Assembly (NCBI GenBank): GCA_031268515.1
Contig: JAIRXC010000141.1
Span: 1 to 38,163 of the forward strand
Direction: 5' to 3'
From: Propionibacteriaceae bacterium
GTDB taxonomy: Bacteria > Actinomycetota > Actinomycetes > Propionibacteriales > Propionibacteriaceae
Length of the DNA: 38,163 bases
Numbering within the stretch: position 1 is the first letter of the stretch; the number at the start of each line of letters is the position of its first letter. The notes under the pieces are model-generated. The model was not told the DNA's origin. It saw nothing but the letters and a program-made list of their open reading frames with translations, and searched no databases. This document shows, piece after piece, positions 1 to 9,800 of this stretch. The position numbers and the translations under genes are program-made.

Positions 1-29
1 AGATGCGCTACCAACTGCGCTACAGCCCC
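1..29 (-). tRNA. 5' part of a tRNA truncated by the window edge, probably tRNA-Ala
   Basis: Reverse complement reads GGGGCTG-TA-GCGC-AGTTGGTA-GCGC-ATCT, i.e. acceptor 5' strand, T8/A9 and D-arm. The anticodon is outside the window, so identity is inferred. Confidence 0.7.
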
Positions 30-379
30 CAGGCGCCCGCTTTCCGAGCGCCCACCACAACGCCGCCCGGCGGGACAGGCCCAAACCGGGCGGCTGACGG
101 GTTCGGCGCCGCTGCCTACTCGCTGGGGACGCGGTCGGTGATCTCTGACCAGAGCGCCGCCTTGGCCCGCTGGTCAGAGACGATCTTGCAGACTAAGGCC
201 GCTCCGATGCCGGCCAGCAGGAGGAGGAAGAACTTCTTCATTTTGGTCACGCTGCCTTTTCGTTTGTCCTACGCCGCTGCGGCTGTGTCCGACAGCGGCA
301 CGGTCCAGACTAGAACACCGCCGTCCAGACGAGAAGCTCCCCGCTGCTTCCCCCGCGCGCGGTGCTCTAGGCTGGTCGG

Positions 380-1966
380 ATGAATTCCCTCGGCCGTCCT
401 ATCGTTGACGGCGCCGACCGCGACGATTGGCTGTTCGACGCCTCGCTCGCTGTCCTCGGCGTCACGCTGGTCTTGGCGCCGTATCTTGTCATCCTCGTCT
501 ACTACGGCCCTGACATCTCCGCGGGGGCTCTGTTGGCCGCCGCTTTGGCCGGTCTCGGCCTCTGCCTGTCCGTGATCCTCCGGCGCCATCGGCCGGTCGT
601 CTTCGCTCTCCTCGCGGCGGTGTTGGCTGCGCTCCACGTCGTGTTCGTGCCTTTGCCTTTCACGACGCTTGTCGTCGCGCTCGCCGCCGTCCACGCCGTC
701 GCCCGCTACAGCCGCCGCCACTCTTGGTGGGTCATCGTGCTCTACGGGTTGGGTGGGATCGCCGCCATCGTCCGGTGGTATTCCGCCTACACCCCTGCCG
801 ACGCCCTCCGCACCGTCTCTGTGGTCGGGGCCGTCAGCTTCGTCGGCCTCGTCGCGGCGACCTATTCGGTCGGCCGCCGCGGCTTTGACCTCGCCCAGTC
901 ACGCCAACAAGCTTTGGCGCTGTTGCCCGAAGCCGTTTTAAGCCCGGATGAGGCCGACGACGAGGTCGAGGTCGATCTGGCGGACCTGATGGCGAGCCGC
1001 TGGTCCGGGGAAGACGCTCTCGGTTCGGCCGCATCGGCCGCGTCGGCCGACGAGCCAGGCTCCGCCGAAGAAGAAACTGCCATTGTGGCATACGAAGGCG
1101 AGGCTTACGACAGCCCGGCCTTCGACGGGCAGGAAACCGAGGAGGCTTACGCCGCCGCGTACACGGAAGAGGAGGCGTACGCCGCCGGTTACGCCGACGG
1201 GCAAGCCCACGCCGAGGCCCAACTGCAGGCTTCCAGCCAGGACTACGCTCCCGGCGACGCCTACGACGGCCAGGGCTATTCCGACGAGCAGCATGAGGCT
1301 GATCTCGCCATCCGGACGGCCCTCGCCGGCGAGGTCCACGACGGCGTCGCCCACGCTCTCGCGCTCGTCGCCAATCAGGCGGAAGACGCCAAAACGCTCG
1401 TGGGCGACAACCCCGACGACGCCGGACAGGCTCTTGACGCCATCGTCGCGACTTGCCAGGACGCGATGGCGGAGTTGCGCCGGATCGTAGACGTCCTCAA
1501 GGCCGGCCAGATCGAAGAGGCGGTCGCGCACCTGCCGACGCCCACGTGGGATGACGTGCCAGCGCTGGCGGCCGGCGCCGGAGCCGGCTTCAACTCCAAC
1601 GGCGAACCGCCCAGACCGCTGGACGACGTCCTCGGCCTCACGATCTACCGCATCGTCCAAGAAGCCCTCACGAATGTCCTTCAGCACGCCGGCCCCGACG
1701 CCGGGGCGCAGGTCTACGTGGATTGGGGCGACGACGACGTCGAGGTCTCCATCTCGAACGAGCCGACCGATTTCCAGTCCCCGGGCGGCGGCGGCCAGGG
1801 TCTCGACACCATGGCCGAGCGGGTTGAGGCTGTAGCGGGGTTGCTGGAGACCGGTCCGTCCGAGGACGGCGGCTTCCGCGTCTGGGCCTCTCTGCCCTAC
1901 GACATCGAAAGCGCCGAGACGGCCGCGGACGAGGGCGAAGCCGACGAGGCCTACGCGCCGGCCTGA
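380..1966 (+). CDS. NarL/LuxR-type sensor histidine kinase (HisKA_3 + HATPase_c) with an Ala/Glu/Tyr-rich acidic linker
   Basis: 528 aa; N-terminal hydrophobic segments; H-box-like LAGEVHDGVAHALALVANQAE; N-box IYRIVQEALTNVLQHAG; G-box GGQGLDTMAERV. No response regulator adjacent. Confidence 0.85.
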   Translation: MNSLGRPIVDGADRDDWLFDASLAVLGVTLVLAPYLVILVYYGPDISAGALLAAALAGLGLCLSVILRRHRPVVFALLAAVLAALHVVFVPLPFTTLVVALAAVHAVARYSRRHSWWVIVLYGLGGIAAIVRWYSAYTPADALRTVSVVGAVSFVGLVAATYSVGRRGFDLAQSRQQALALLPEAVLSPDEADDEVEVDLADLMASRWSGEDALGSAASAASADEPGSAEEETAIVAYEGEAYDSPAFDGQETEEAYAAAYTEEEAYAAGYADGQAHAEAQLQASSQDYAPGDAYDGQGYSDEQHEADLAIRTALAGEVHDGVAHALALVANQAEDAKTLVGDNPDDAGQALDAIVATCQDAMAELRRIVDVLKAGQIEEAVAHLPTPTWDDVPALAAGAGAGFNSNGEPPRPLDDVLGLTIYRIVQEALTNVLQHAGPDAGAQVYVDWGDDDVEVSISNEPTDFQSPGGGGQGLDTMAERVEAVAGLLETGPSEDGGFRVWASLPYDIESAETAADEGEADEAYAPA

Positions 1967-2038
1967 GCCGGCGTCAGCCTGGGCTCTCCGAACGCCGCCG
2001 ACCGCTCTGCCGATTCATAGCCGCCTGACACTGGGCCA

Positions 2039-2370
2039 GCTTGAGCGCGCTCTCAGGTCCGCCTGAGCATGTCCGGAGGTTTGTCTGGGGCACGGGGAAA
2101 TGGCTTTGGCAGGGGGTATAGGGGCAAGCCGGCTCCGGTCCTTGCAACCAGTCGTGCTTGGAGCGCGCCCCGAGGTCTGCTTGACCACGTTCTAGAGCTC
2201 ATCCGGGACGCGGGGAAGCAGTTTGGCTGAGGGACAAGGGGCAAGCTGGCCTCGGTTCTGGGTGCCTAGCCCGTGCCTGCTTGAGCGCGCTCCCAGGTTC
2301 GTCTGAGCATGTCCGGGGACTGTCCAAGTGCGGGGAAAGGCTTTGGCTGTTTGGCTTAGGGCTTGCGAAG
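2039..2370. repeat. Three degenerate tandem units of about 117-123 bp
   Basis: Units begin gcttgagcgcgctctcaggtccgcctgagcatgtccgg (2039), gcttggagcgcgccccgaggtctgcttgacca (2156) and gcttgagcgcgctcccaggttcgtctgagcatgtccgg (2279). Each continues with a conserved cggggaa...tttggc segment. Confidence 0.8.
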
Positions 2371-2374
2371 GGAC

Positions 2375-2519
2375 GCGTCTTTGATGTCGCGGGGCGCTGT
2401 CTACGCCTCGGGGGCGGCGCCGGAAAAGCCTTGGCGCGTCTTTGATGTCGCGGGGCGCTGGCCAGAAGGACGGTCCTCAATTGGCTCCTCAGACGGGCCT
2501 TTGACGTCGCGGTGGCGCC
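2375..2519. repeat. 25-bp direct repeat, two perfect copies plus one degenerate copy, period about 61 bp
   Basis: gcgtctttgatgtcgcggggcgctg at 2375-2399 and 2436-2460; degenerate ggcctttgacgtcgcggtggcgcc at about 2496-2519. Confidence 0.8.
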
Positions 2520-2726
2520 GATGGGCGAGGGGCGTCGGACGCGCTGTGTGACAGCGCGTTGTCAACACAGCCGGGAGGCCGGACAACACCGCGGCCGCCG
2601 GGGTGACGCCGTCGTCGACATGGCGGCGCAACGGTGGGTGACACCCGCACGAGGAGAGCCCGGCATTTGGACCGCCGCCTACGGCCAGATCTTCGTGGGG
2701 GACGTCAGCCAAAGAGGAGAGCCCCC

Positions 2727-3491
2727 ATGTGCCCAGCTTCCGCTCCAGCTTCTGCCCTAACCGCCGCCGCAATCCCCGCCCCAACCCCAACTCCAACCCC
2801 AACCGTCCCCGCCGGCCGCCGTGCCGCCGCCTCGGCTTCCCCTGTCATCGCCCGTCTCAACGCCGAATGGGAGGTCCTCCGCCGCCAGACGCCGGCCTGG
2901 CCGAGCGTCTGGGGCGCGAGCCTAGGCGAGATTCTCGACGCCATCCCACAAGACCCTGACGCCGTCCTTTCCGAACTCGTCGCCGCGTGCCAAGCCGGCC
3001 ACGACGGAGCGGGCCGAGTCGTCGTCCAGGCTTTCCTTGGCAAAATCATATTGTCAGCACGGTCGGACGGACGACTCAGCGTGGACAACTTGGTCGCGGC
3101 CCTTTGGCTGCGTCTCGCCGTCTATCCTCTGGCCCGCCGACCCCGCCGTATCGCCGCCAATCTCGTCCTCGACGCCCGCAAAGACGTCTTGGCCGAAGAC
3201 CGCGCTCTGGCGCCCCTGCCGCCGCCCGCTCCACCCGAACCGCTCGGGGCCCACGCGGTTTTGGAGGCCGCCTGCCGTCTCGGCCTCGCGCCGCCGGCGA
3301 ACCTCGATGTCGTCGCGAGCGTCTACGCCGACGGCTTGACCAGCGCCAGCGCCGCCGCCCGCCATCGTCTGAGCGCCGAGGCGGTCCGCTGGCGCTGCGC
3401 CGACACCGTCCGCCGCCTCCGCTCTCACAAGGTCCTATTGGCCGATGTCTGCGCCGAGACCCGCCTCCACGTCCCGGCCCTGGCCGCCTGA
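2727..3491 (+). CDS. Hypothetical protein with Pro/Thr N-terminus and sigma-70 region-4-like C-terminal helix-turn-helix
   Basis: ATG at 2727 preceded by aaagaggaga; codon usage as in neighbours; C-terminus TSASAAARHRLSAEAVRWRCADTVRRLRSHKVLL resembles an HTH. The longer ORF from 2634 is less likely. Confidence 0.6.
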   Translation: MCPASAPASALTAAAIPAPTPTPTPTVPAGRRAAASASPVIARLNAEWEVLRRQTPAWPSVWGASLGEILDAIPQDPDAVLSELVAACQAGHDGAGRVVVQAFLGKIILSARSDGRLSVDNLVAALWLRLAVYPLARRPRRIAANLVLDARKDVLAEDRALAPLPPPAPPEPLGAHAVLEAACRLGLAPPANLDVVASVYADGLTSASAAARHRLSAEAVRWRCADTVRRLRSHKVLLADVCAETRLHVPALAA

Positions 3492-3690
3492 GTCTGGCCT
3501 CGGCATCGCCGCCGTCGGCCGGCGGGGTTCGCCCAGGACAGGTAGCCTAACCTCCATGAGTTATCGGCCTTGGCAACTAGCACTGCTAAGAGACGAGTTC
3601 GCGCTGAGCAGACCGAAGCCCGGCGGGGAAGCCAGCCGCTTCGCCCTCAGCCCCTCGGGGCAGGATTTCTTCAGCTTGACGAGGAAGCAA

Positions 3691-3777
3691 GCCGCTCCCC
3701 TTCGCCCCCAGTCCCTCGGAAGAACGCTTGCCGCTCCCTTTCACCCCCAGTCCCTCGGAAGAACGCTTGCCGCCCCC
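3691..3777. repeat. 39-bp tandem repeat, two near-identical units plus a partial third
   Basis: gccgctccccttcgcccccagtccctcggaagaacgctt (3691-3729), gccgctccctttcacccccagtccctcggaagaacgctt (3730-3768), then gccgccccc. A diverged copy lies near 3638-3670. Confidence 0.85.
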
Positions 3778-3829
3778 TGAAAACGTTCGATCGGCTGACT
3801 TGTTCGGAGTTGAGAGAAGGTGAGACAAG

Positions 3830-5338
3830 ATGTCTGTGGCTGCGGGGTTGCAGGAGGTGTGGCGCCAGCGCCGTTTCCGACGCCTGCTTTCCGTCAAACT
3901 GCTGTCGCAGACCGGGGACGGGATCGTCCAGGTCGGCGTCGCGTCCTTCGCGCTTTTCTCGCCCGAACGCCAGCCCGACGCCTGGGCCATCGCCGGGGTG
4001 TTGGCGATCATGATGCTGCCATTTTCTGTGCTCGGGCCCTTCGTCTCCGTCGTCATCGACCGCTGGGACCGGCGCCGGACGGTCATGACAGCCGACGTCA
4101 TACGCATGGCCTTGTCCGTTGCCCTCGCCGCCTTCGTCTTGGCTTCGGGCCGGTCGGCCTTGTTCCTCGCTCCGATCATGGTCACGGCCCTCGTCGTCTT
4201 GAGCCTGGAACGCTTCCAGGTCGCCACGCTTTTGTCGGGGCTGCCTCACACCATTGACAAAGATGAATTTCTGGCGGCCAACACGGCGCTGCCGCTGGTC
4301 GGGCCGCTCGGCGTCATGATCGGCGCGGCCGTGGCGGCGGCCATCCGTTTGACCGTCGGCGCCGCCTGGTCGCCCGTCGTCGCCGACGCCTGCATCTTCA
4401 GCCTCGGCGCCGGTTGTTTTCTCTTCTCGGCCGCCGTCATGCGAGGTTTCGCGCCCCGCAGCCTCGGCCCCGGACGGATCGAAGTCCACCGCCTGAACGA
4501 GACTTTCCGCGACCTGGCCGCCGCCGCCCGCCACCTCGGCCAACGTAAGCCAGCTTTGCTCGGACTGCTGCTCGTGGCGGCCCAGCGGACCGTCTTCGGG
4601 TTCATTTCCGTCGCCGTGATCTTGCTCTTCCGGAACTATTTCCACGCCCGCGACGACATCCCCGGAGCCATCGGCGATCTTGCTTTGTGGGCCCTCGCGA
4701 CGGGGGCCGGGTTCGTCTTGGCGTCGGCCGTCAACCCGGTCTTGGCCCGCCGCTTCGGTTTGCGCGTCACAGTTGTCGCCGCTCTCGCCTTGTCGGCGCT
4801 GTTCCAGGCCGCCCCGGGGTCCTTTTTCATCCCGCCGGCCCTCGTCGTCGCCTCTTTCCTGATCGGCTTGTGGGCTCAGTGCGTCAAGATGAATTGCGAC
4901 ACGCTGATTCAAGCCCACGTGGCCGACGAATTCAAGGGCCGCGTCCTCGTCCTCTACGACATCGCTTTCAACACCCCCATGGTCATCGCCGGTGTCATCG
5001 CCGCCCTCCTACTGCCCGACGACGGCCGCTCCCGGGCGGCCTTCCTAGGTTGCGCGGTCCTCTACCTGGCCTTGGCAGCCGTTTTCGCCGGGCTCAGCCG
5101 CCGGATCGGCACGGCCCGCTTCAGCCAGGGCACGGAATCATTGACCGGAAAAACCGGCCCTACGCCCGTCGGCGCGGGCGGCCCCCTTGGCCGCGAGGAA
5201 GGCCGCCAAGCTGGTCCTCCGCCTGTCGGCGAGGGCGCCGGTCCTGGGTCCGTAGGCGAAGGGGCAGTTGGCAACGTGGCATTGCCAGATGTGGCAGTTG
5301 GCAACGCAGCCGTGGCTGAAGAGGCCGGCGAGATCTGA
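3830..5338 (+). CDS. MFS transporter
   Basis: 502 aa; many hydrophobic helices; MFS-like loop DRWDRRRTVMTADVIRMAL; low-complexity Gly/Pro-rich C-terminal tail. Confidence 0.8.
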   Translation: MSVAAGLQEVWRQRRFRRLLSVKLLSQTGDGIVQVGVASFALFSPERQPDAWAIAGVLAIMMLPFSVLGPFVSVVIDRWDRRRTVMTADVIRMALSVALAAFVLASGRSALFLAPIMVTALVVLSLERFQVATLLSGLPHTIDKDEFLAANTALPLVGPLGVMIGAAVAAAIRLTVGAAWSPVVADACIFSLGAGCFLFSAAVMRGFAPRSLGPGRIEVHRLNETFRDLAAAARHLGQRKPALLGLLLVAAQRTVFGFISVAVILLFRNYFHARDDIPGAIGDLALWALATGAGFVLASAVNPVLARRFGLRVTVVAALALSALFQAAPGSFFIPPALVVASFLIGLWAQCVKMNCDTLIQAHVADEFKGRVLVLYDIAFNTPMVIAGVIAALLLPDDGRSRAAFLGCAVLYLALAAVFAGLSRRIGTARFSQGTESLTGKTGPTPVGAGGPLGREEGRQAGPPPVGEGAGPGSVGEGAVGNVALPDVAVGNAAVAEEAGEI

Positions 5339-5488
5339 AAGGCCGGGTCTGGGCGCCGTCGCAGGCACGGCCGCTGCCAGACCGCGCCTCAATCCACGCT
5401 CCTTGCTGAACGGCCAGAGGCGGGCCTGGTTGAAGGGCGGCGTTCCGAGCCAGAGGATCGCTTTCCCCAAGCCAAGGGCGTGGCGGGC

Positions 5489-6538
5489 TCAGGGTTGGAG
5501 AGACGCCTTCCATGGGCGTTGCTTTGTTGTCAGTCGGACCGCTTCCGCGTCGACGCCGAGGACGGTCAGGAAGATCGCCATGCGGACGATCAAGCCGTTG
5601 TCGGTTTGGTCGAAGATGGCGAGGCCGGGCAGATCGTCCACGTCGGGTGAAAGGTCGAAGCTGTCGGGGCGCGAGTCGCGGGGCAGCGGGTGCATGAGGA
5701 TGGCGTCGAGGTTGTCCGCCTCGGCCAGGATCGCGCGGTTGAGGAGGTCGCCGCCGGCGGCCTGGGTGACCTCGCCGGTCAACCGCTCGCGCTGGACGCG
5801 GGTGGCGTAGACGGCGTCCGCGCCCGCCACCGCCGCGACGGCGCTGGGCTGGACGAGGACGCGGTGGCCGCGCTGACGGACGTAGGCGTCGATTTCCGGC
5901 GGCAGCTCCAAGCTGGGCGGCGAGAACAAGGTGAAAACAATGTCCTCGTGCAGGGCCATGAGTTTGAGGAGCGAATGGACGGTGCGGCCGTATTTGAGGT
6001 CGCCCAAGATGGCGATGTGGCAACCGTCGACCGGGCGGCCGCGCCGGCCCAGCTCCTTTTCCAGGGTGTAGACGTCGAGGAGGGCCTGGCTCGGATGCTC
6101 GCCGGCCCCGTCGCCGGCGTTGACGACGGGCACGGTCGAGGCGGCCGCGAACTGGGCGACGGAGCCGGCTTCGGGATGGCGGACGACGAGGACGTCGGAG
6201 TAACCGGAGACGACCCGCGCCGTGTCGTGGATCGACTCGCCCTTGGCCATCGAGGAAAACGTGAACCCGGTCGTCGTCGTGACCTCGCCGCCGAGGCGCA
6301 GGAAAGCCGACTCGAAGGACAGCCGCGTCCGTGTGCTCGGCTCGAAGAACAAACTGCCGAGCATCGCCCCGTCGAGGACCGTGCAGACGGCCTGGCGCCG
6401 CGCGATCGGCGTGACCGTGTCGGCCAAGTCGAACAGGCGGCGCATGGTTGGCAGGTCGAATTGTGAGACAGACAGCAGATGGCGGCCCTGGCCGAACAAC
6501 GGGAAGACGGTTTGGGGGGCGGATTCAAACGGCATCAT
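5489..6538 (-). CDS. pyrB: Aspartate carbamoyltransferase catalytic chain
   Basis: FFEPSTRTRLSFESAFLRLGG, SSMAKGESIHDTARVVSGYSDVLVVRHPEAGS, NAGDGAGEHPSQALLDVYTL, LGDLKYGRTVHSLLKL and DAVYATRVQRERL are PyrB motifs. Start chosen at MMPFES. Confidence 0.92.
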   Translation of the reverse strand: MMPFESAPQTVFPLFGQGRHLLSVSQFDLPTMRRLFDLADTVTPIARRQAVCTVLDGAMLGSLFFEPSTRTRLSFESAFLRLGGEVTTTTGFTFSSMAKGESIHDTARVVSGYSDVLVVRHPEAGSVAQFAAASTVPVVNAGDGAGEHPSQALLDVYTLEKELGRRGRPVDGCHIAILGDLKYGRTVHSLLKLMALHEDIVFTLFSPPSLELPPEIDAYVRQRGHRVLVQPSAVAAVAGADAVYATRVQRERLTGEVTQAAGGDLLNRAILAEADNLDAILMHPLPRDSRPDSFDLSPDVDDLPGLAIFDQTDNGLIVRMAIFLTVLGVDAEAVRLTTKQRPWKASLQP

Positions 6539-6828
6539 CGAAACCTTCCAACGGTTCGGCAGTCGATCAGCAGACACAATAGCGTGACCGTCCGACACGG
6601 CTCGGCCGCCGCGGCTCCGTGAACGCCGCCCCCGCCGTCGGCCGGCACGTCCCGGCGGCCGCTTGCAGGAGCGTCCTAAGCCGGCCGGGTTGGAGCCGGC
6701 GGGGCGATAACGCGGCTTGGCCGCCGCTGGTTCCCCCGAGTTTTGTGAACACCGACCTGCGTTCTGCGGATGCTGATAAGTTTCCTAATGCCCGCCAAGC
6801 TGGGGCAGGTTCGTTTAGCGGGCGGCGC

Positions 6829-9800
6829 TCAGCGCCGCAGGCGCAGGCCGTGCGGGCCGAGAATGAAACCAGCTTGTTGGAGGGCAGCCGCGAAGCCGCT
6901 TTGTTCGGCCGCGCGGCCGGGGGAGAGGACCGGCCGGCCGTTGACCGATTCGACGGTCAACGAGTCCAGGCGGCCGGCGTGGACGACATCGGCCAAGGCT
7001 GAAGCGGCGGCGGCCAGGCTTTCTGGTTCGACCGGCCAGGCCATGACCGTGCGGCCGCCGCGTTCGACAAACGCGGCCAAGGCGCCGTCGACGAGGACGA
7101 CGAGGGCCCCCGCTTTGCGGGAGGGGCGGTGGCCGCGGGCCGCCGGGCCGGCTGCCGCCGGATTGGTTGCCGTGGCGCCGGTTTCCGTCGGGTTGGCCTT
7201 CGCGGGGTTGGTTTCCTCTGCGCGGGTTGCCGTGGCGCCGGCTTCCGCGGGGTTGGTTGCCGCAGGGGCATCGTCGCGGTTGTCGCCGGGGCGGGGCGGC
7301 CAGGGCAGCGCGGCGCCGTAAGGATTAGCTGGGTCCGCCGCCGCCAAGACGATGGCGGCCGGTTCGGCCGGCGGCGTGGCGGCGGCCCGCAGGCGGTCGA
7401 TCGCTCCCGCCGTCGCGAACTGGCTGCCGCCTAGGCGGTCCACGAAATAGCCACGCCGGACCCGGCCCTGTTCCTCGGCCACGCTGAGACGGCGGTAACG
7501 GGCGGCGAAGCCGCCGGGGCAGTCTTCGGCCTGGACGGCGCCGCGACTGAGGACGCCGTAGCGGTCGAGGAGGACCTCGGCCCGCGCTATCGCCCGCTCG
7601 GCTTGGACGGCTGCGCTTTCCGGCGGCCGTGGCGCCGGGCGGTCAGGTTGCGTCGCGGCCGCCGGCCGGCCGGCGGAAACCGCCGCTCCGGCGGCAGGGA
7701 AACCACCATTTGAGGGCAGGGCCGTCGAAGGGGTGAGAAGGCTGGGCTGGGAGGCGCCGGGGCCGGCGGCCGGCGGCGGGGCGGCTTGGCGGTTGGACGG
7801 CGGGCCGGACGGCGCGTCAGGGGCAAGGAGAGGTTGTCCAGGCGGGGTGATCTGGCCGTGCAGGGTGATCTGGCCAGGCGGGGAGATTTGCCCGGGCAGG
7901 GGGATTTGCCCGAGCGGGGTGATTTGCCCGGGCACCAGGAACCAGCGGCCGCCGCTGTCCGGGGCGGCGCTCCAAGCGGCGGCGGCCCGGCGATAGGCGA
8001 GGCGGGGGCGATGGCTGGTCGGGCGCGGCGGCGGCCGGCGGCTGCGGACGGTCCGGCTGACCTGGCCTAGGCGGTGGCGCAGCGGGGCGAAGGTGTCAGT
8101 GCTGAGAAGGCCGGCCCAGGCCAGCCGCCAACAGGCCTCGGCCGTCTCGGCTGTCGTCACCGCCCGCCCCAAACGGGCGGCGGCCAAGGCCGCCAACTCA
8201 GGAAGTCGGAAAGCTCCGCCGGCCGCCAGGAGGCTGAGCAACGCCTGGTCGAGTTCTCCGGCGCCCCGGCCCGCTCCGGAGCCGTCCGCGAACGCCGCCT
8301 CGGCCCCCGCGGCAGCGCCCACGCCAAGGTTGGGTCCAGGTGGTTGGGCAGAACCCAAAGCAGAGGCGCTGACGCCGCTGCGGTTGTCGCGATCTTGCCG
8401 GAGGAGCCAATCGACGCCTTCGGCCGACAAGGCAGAGGCGCTGTCGCGGACTTGGGCGGAGACCGCGTCGTCGGCGGCGGATTTCAGAAAATCTATCTTT
8501 CCGGCGGCGGCGGGGAAGGCTTCCAGGAGGTCGGCGGGGATCAAACTGACCCAACCGTCGCCGCCGGCTGTTTCGCCCCGGCCGCACCAGACGACCGCGC
8601 CGGCGGCTAACAGCTCGTCGAGGAAACCCGGCTCGTAATCGGCCACTCGGGCCGGCAAGACGAAACTCTCCAGAGAACTAGCTGGGATCGGCGCGCCGGC
8701 GAGTTGTTCGATGGCGCGGCTCAAAGCGCCGATCCCCCGCCCGGCGCCGACGCCGTGCCACGCGGGCAGGAAACGAGCGTAGGCGATTTGGGGCGCCGGC
8801 TCAGTCTCGGACCGCAGCTTGGCCAGCGAGCGGCGGCGGAGCAAGGCGAGGATGTCGGGGTCGCAGTAGACGTCGAGGACCGCTGGCCCGAAGACGGCGG
8901 ACTGGGGGCCGGACTCAGCGCCAGAGGAAGCATTACTTGTTTCAGCCGCGAACGGCGGCGGCGTCAGACCCAAGCCGGACTCAGCGCCGCCGCACTCGTC
9001 GGCGGCTTTGTCAGCGCCGCTTAGGAGGTTGTCGGCAGCGTCGGCGCGCGGCGGCGCCCAACCGGCCGGCCGGAGATTGCCGGCGGCCAGACGGCCGGTT
9101 GCCGCCAGGCGGCGCAGCCGCTCCCGCAGCGCTGCGGCGGGCAGAGCCAGCCAGCGGGCGCACTCGTCGGCGGTGAAGGGAGCGTGGCTGCGGGCGTAGC
9201 GGAAGAGGAGGCGGTCCAAAGACTCGTCCGGGTCCGCTGCTCGGCTGGCGGCGGGGCCGCCAGGTTGAGGCAGGCCGAGCCCGGCCGCGATCCAACCGGC
9301 GTCAACGGCGGCGACCCAGCGGTCCGCGGCCGGCGCCAGGCGGCTTTCCCCCGTCCGGCCCGGTGCAGCCGCTGGCAGCGTGGCAATCTGGCCGGCTGCC
9401 GCCAAGCCGGCCAGCCAGATCGCTGTCTGATCGGCTTGCTCAGGTAGTGTCCTAGCCGCCAGGTCGGCGGCGCTCAAGGGGCCTAGGCGGCGGATGAGGT
9501 CGTGGACGTCTTCAGAGGTCCGGGCTTGCCGCGACGGAACCAGGCGCTGAAGCTCGGCTTCCAGCCGGGTGAGGACGGCTGGATCGAGGAGGTCGGCCGG
9601 GTCGAGTCCGGCGCCGCCGCCTAACAACTCGGCCAAGAGCGTCGGATCGACGGTCAAAGCGGCGGCCCGCAATTCGGCCAGCGGAGTGTCAGATTCGTAC
9701 ATGAACAAACCGACATAGTTGAACAAGACGGTCCGGGCGAAAGGACTGGGCTGGGCCGTGGCGACCTCTTCGATGCGGATCTCGCGGCGGGCGATCTTGG

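Noticed and set aside
2375-2519. CRISPR-like dimensions (25-bp repeats, 35-36-bp spacers)
   Set aside because: Only two perfect copies plus one degenerate copy, no cas genes, GC-rich spacers similar to local DNA; more consistent with short tandem duplication.
3671-4918. 415-aa minus-strand ORF
   Set aside because: Shadow ORF of the MFS gene with Arg/Gly/Asp-rich nonsense composition.
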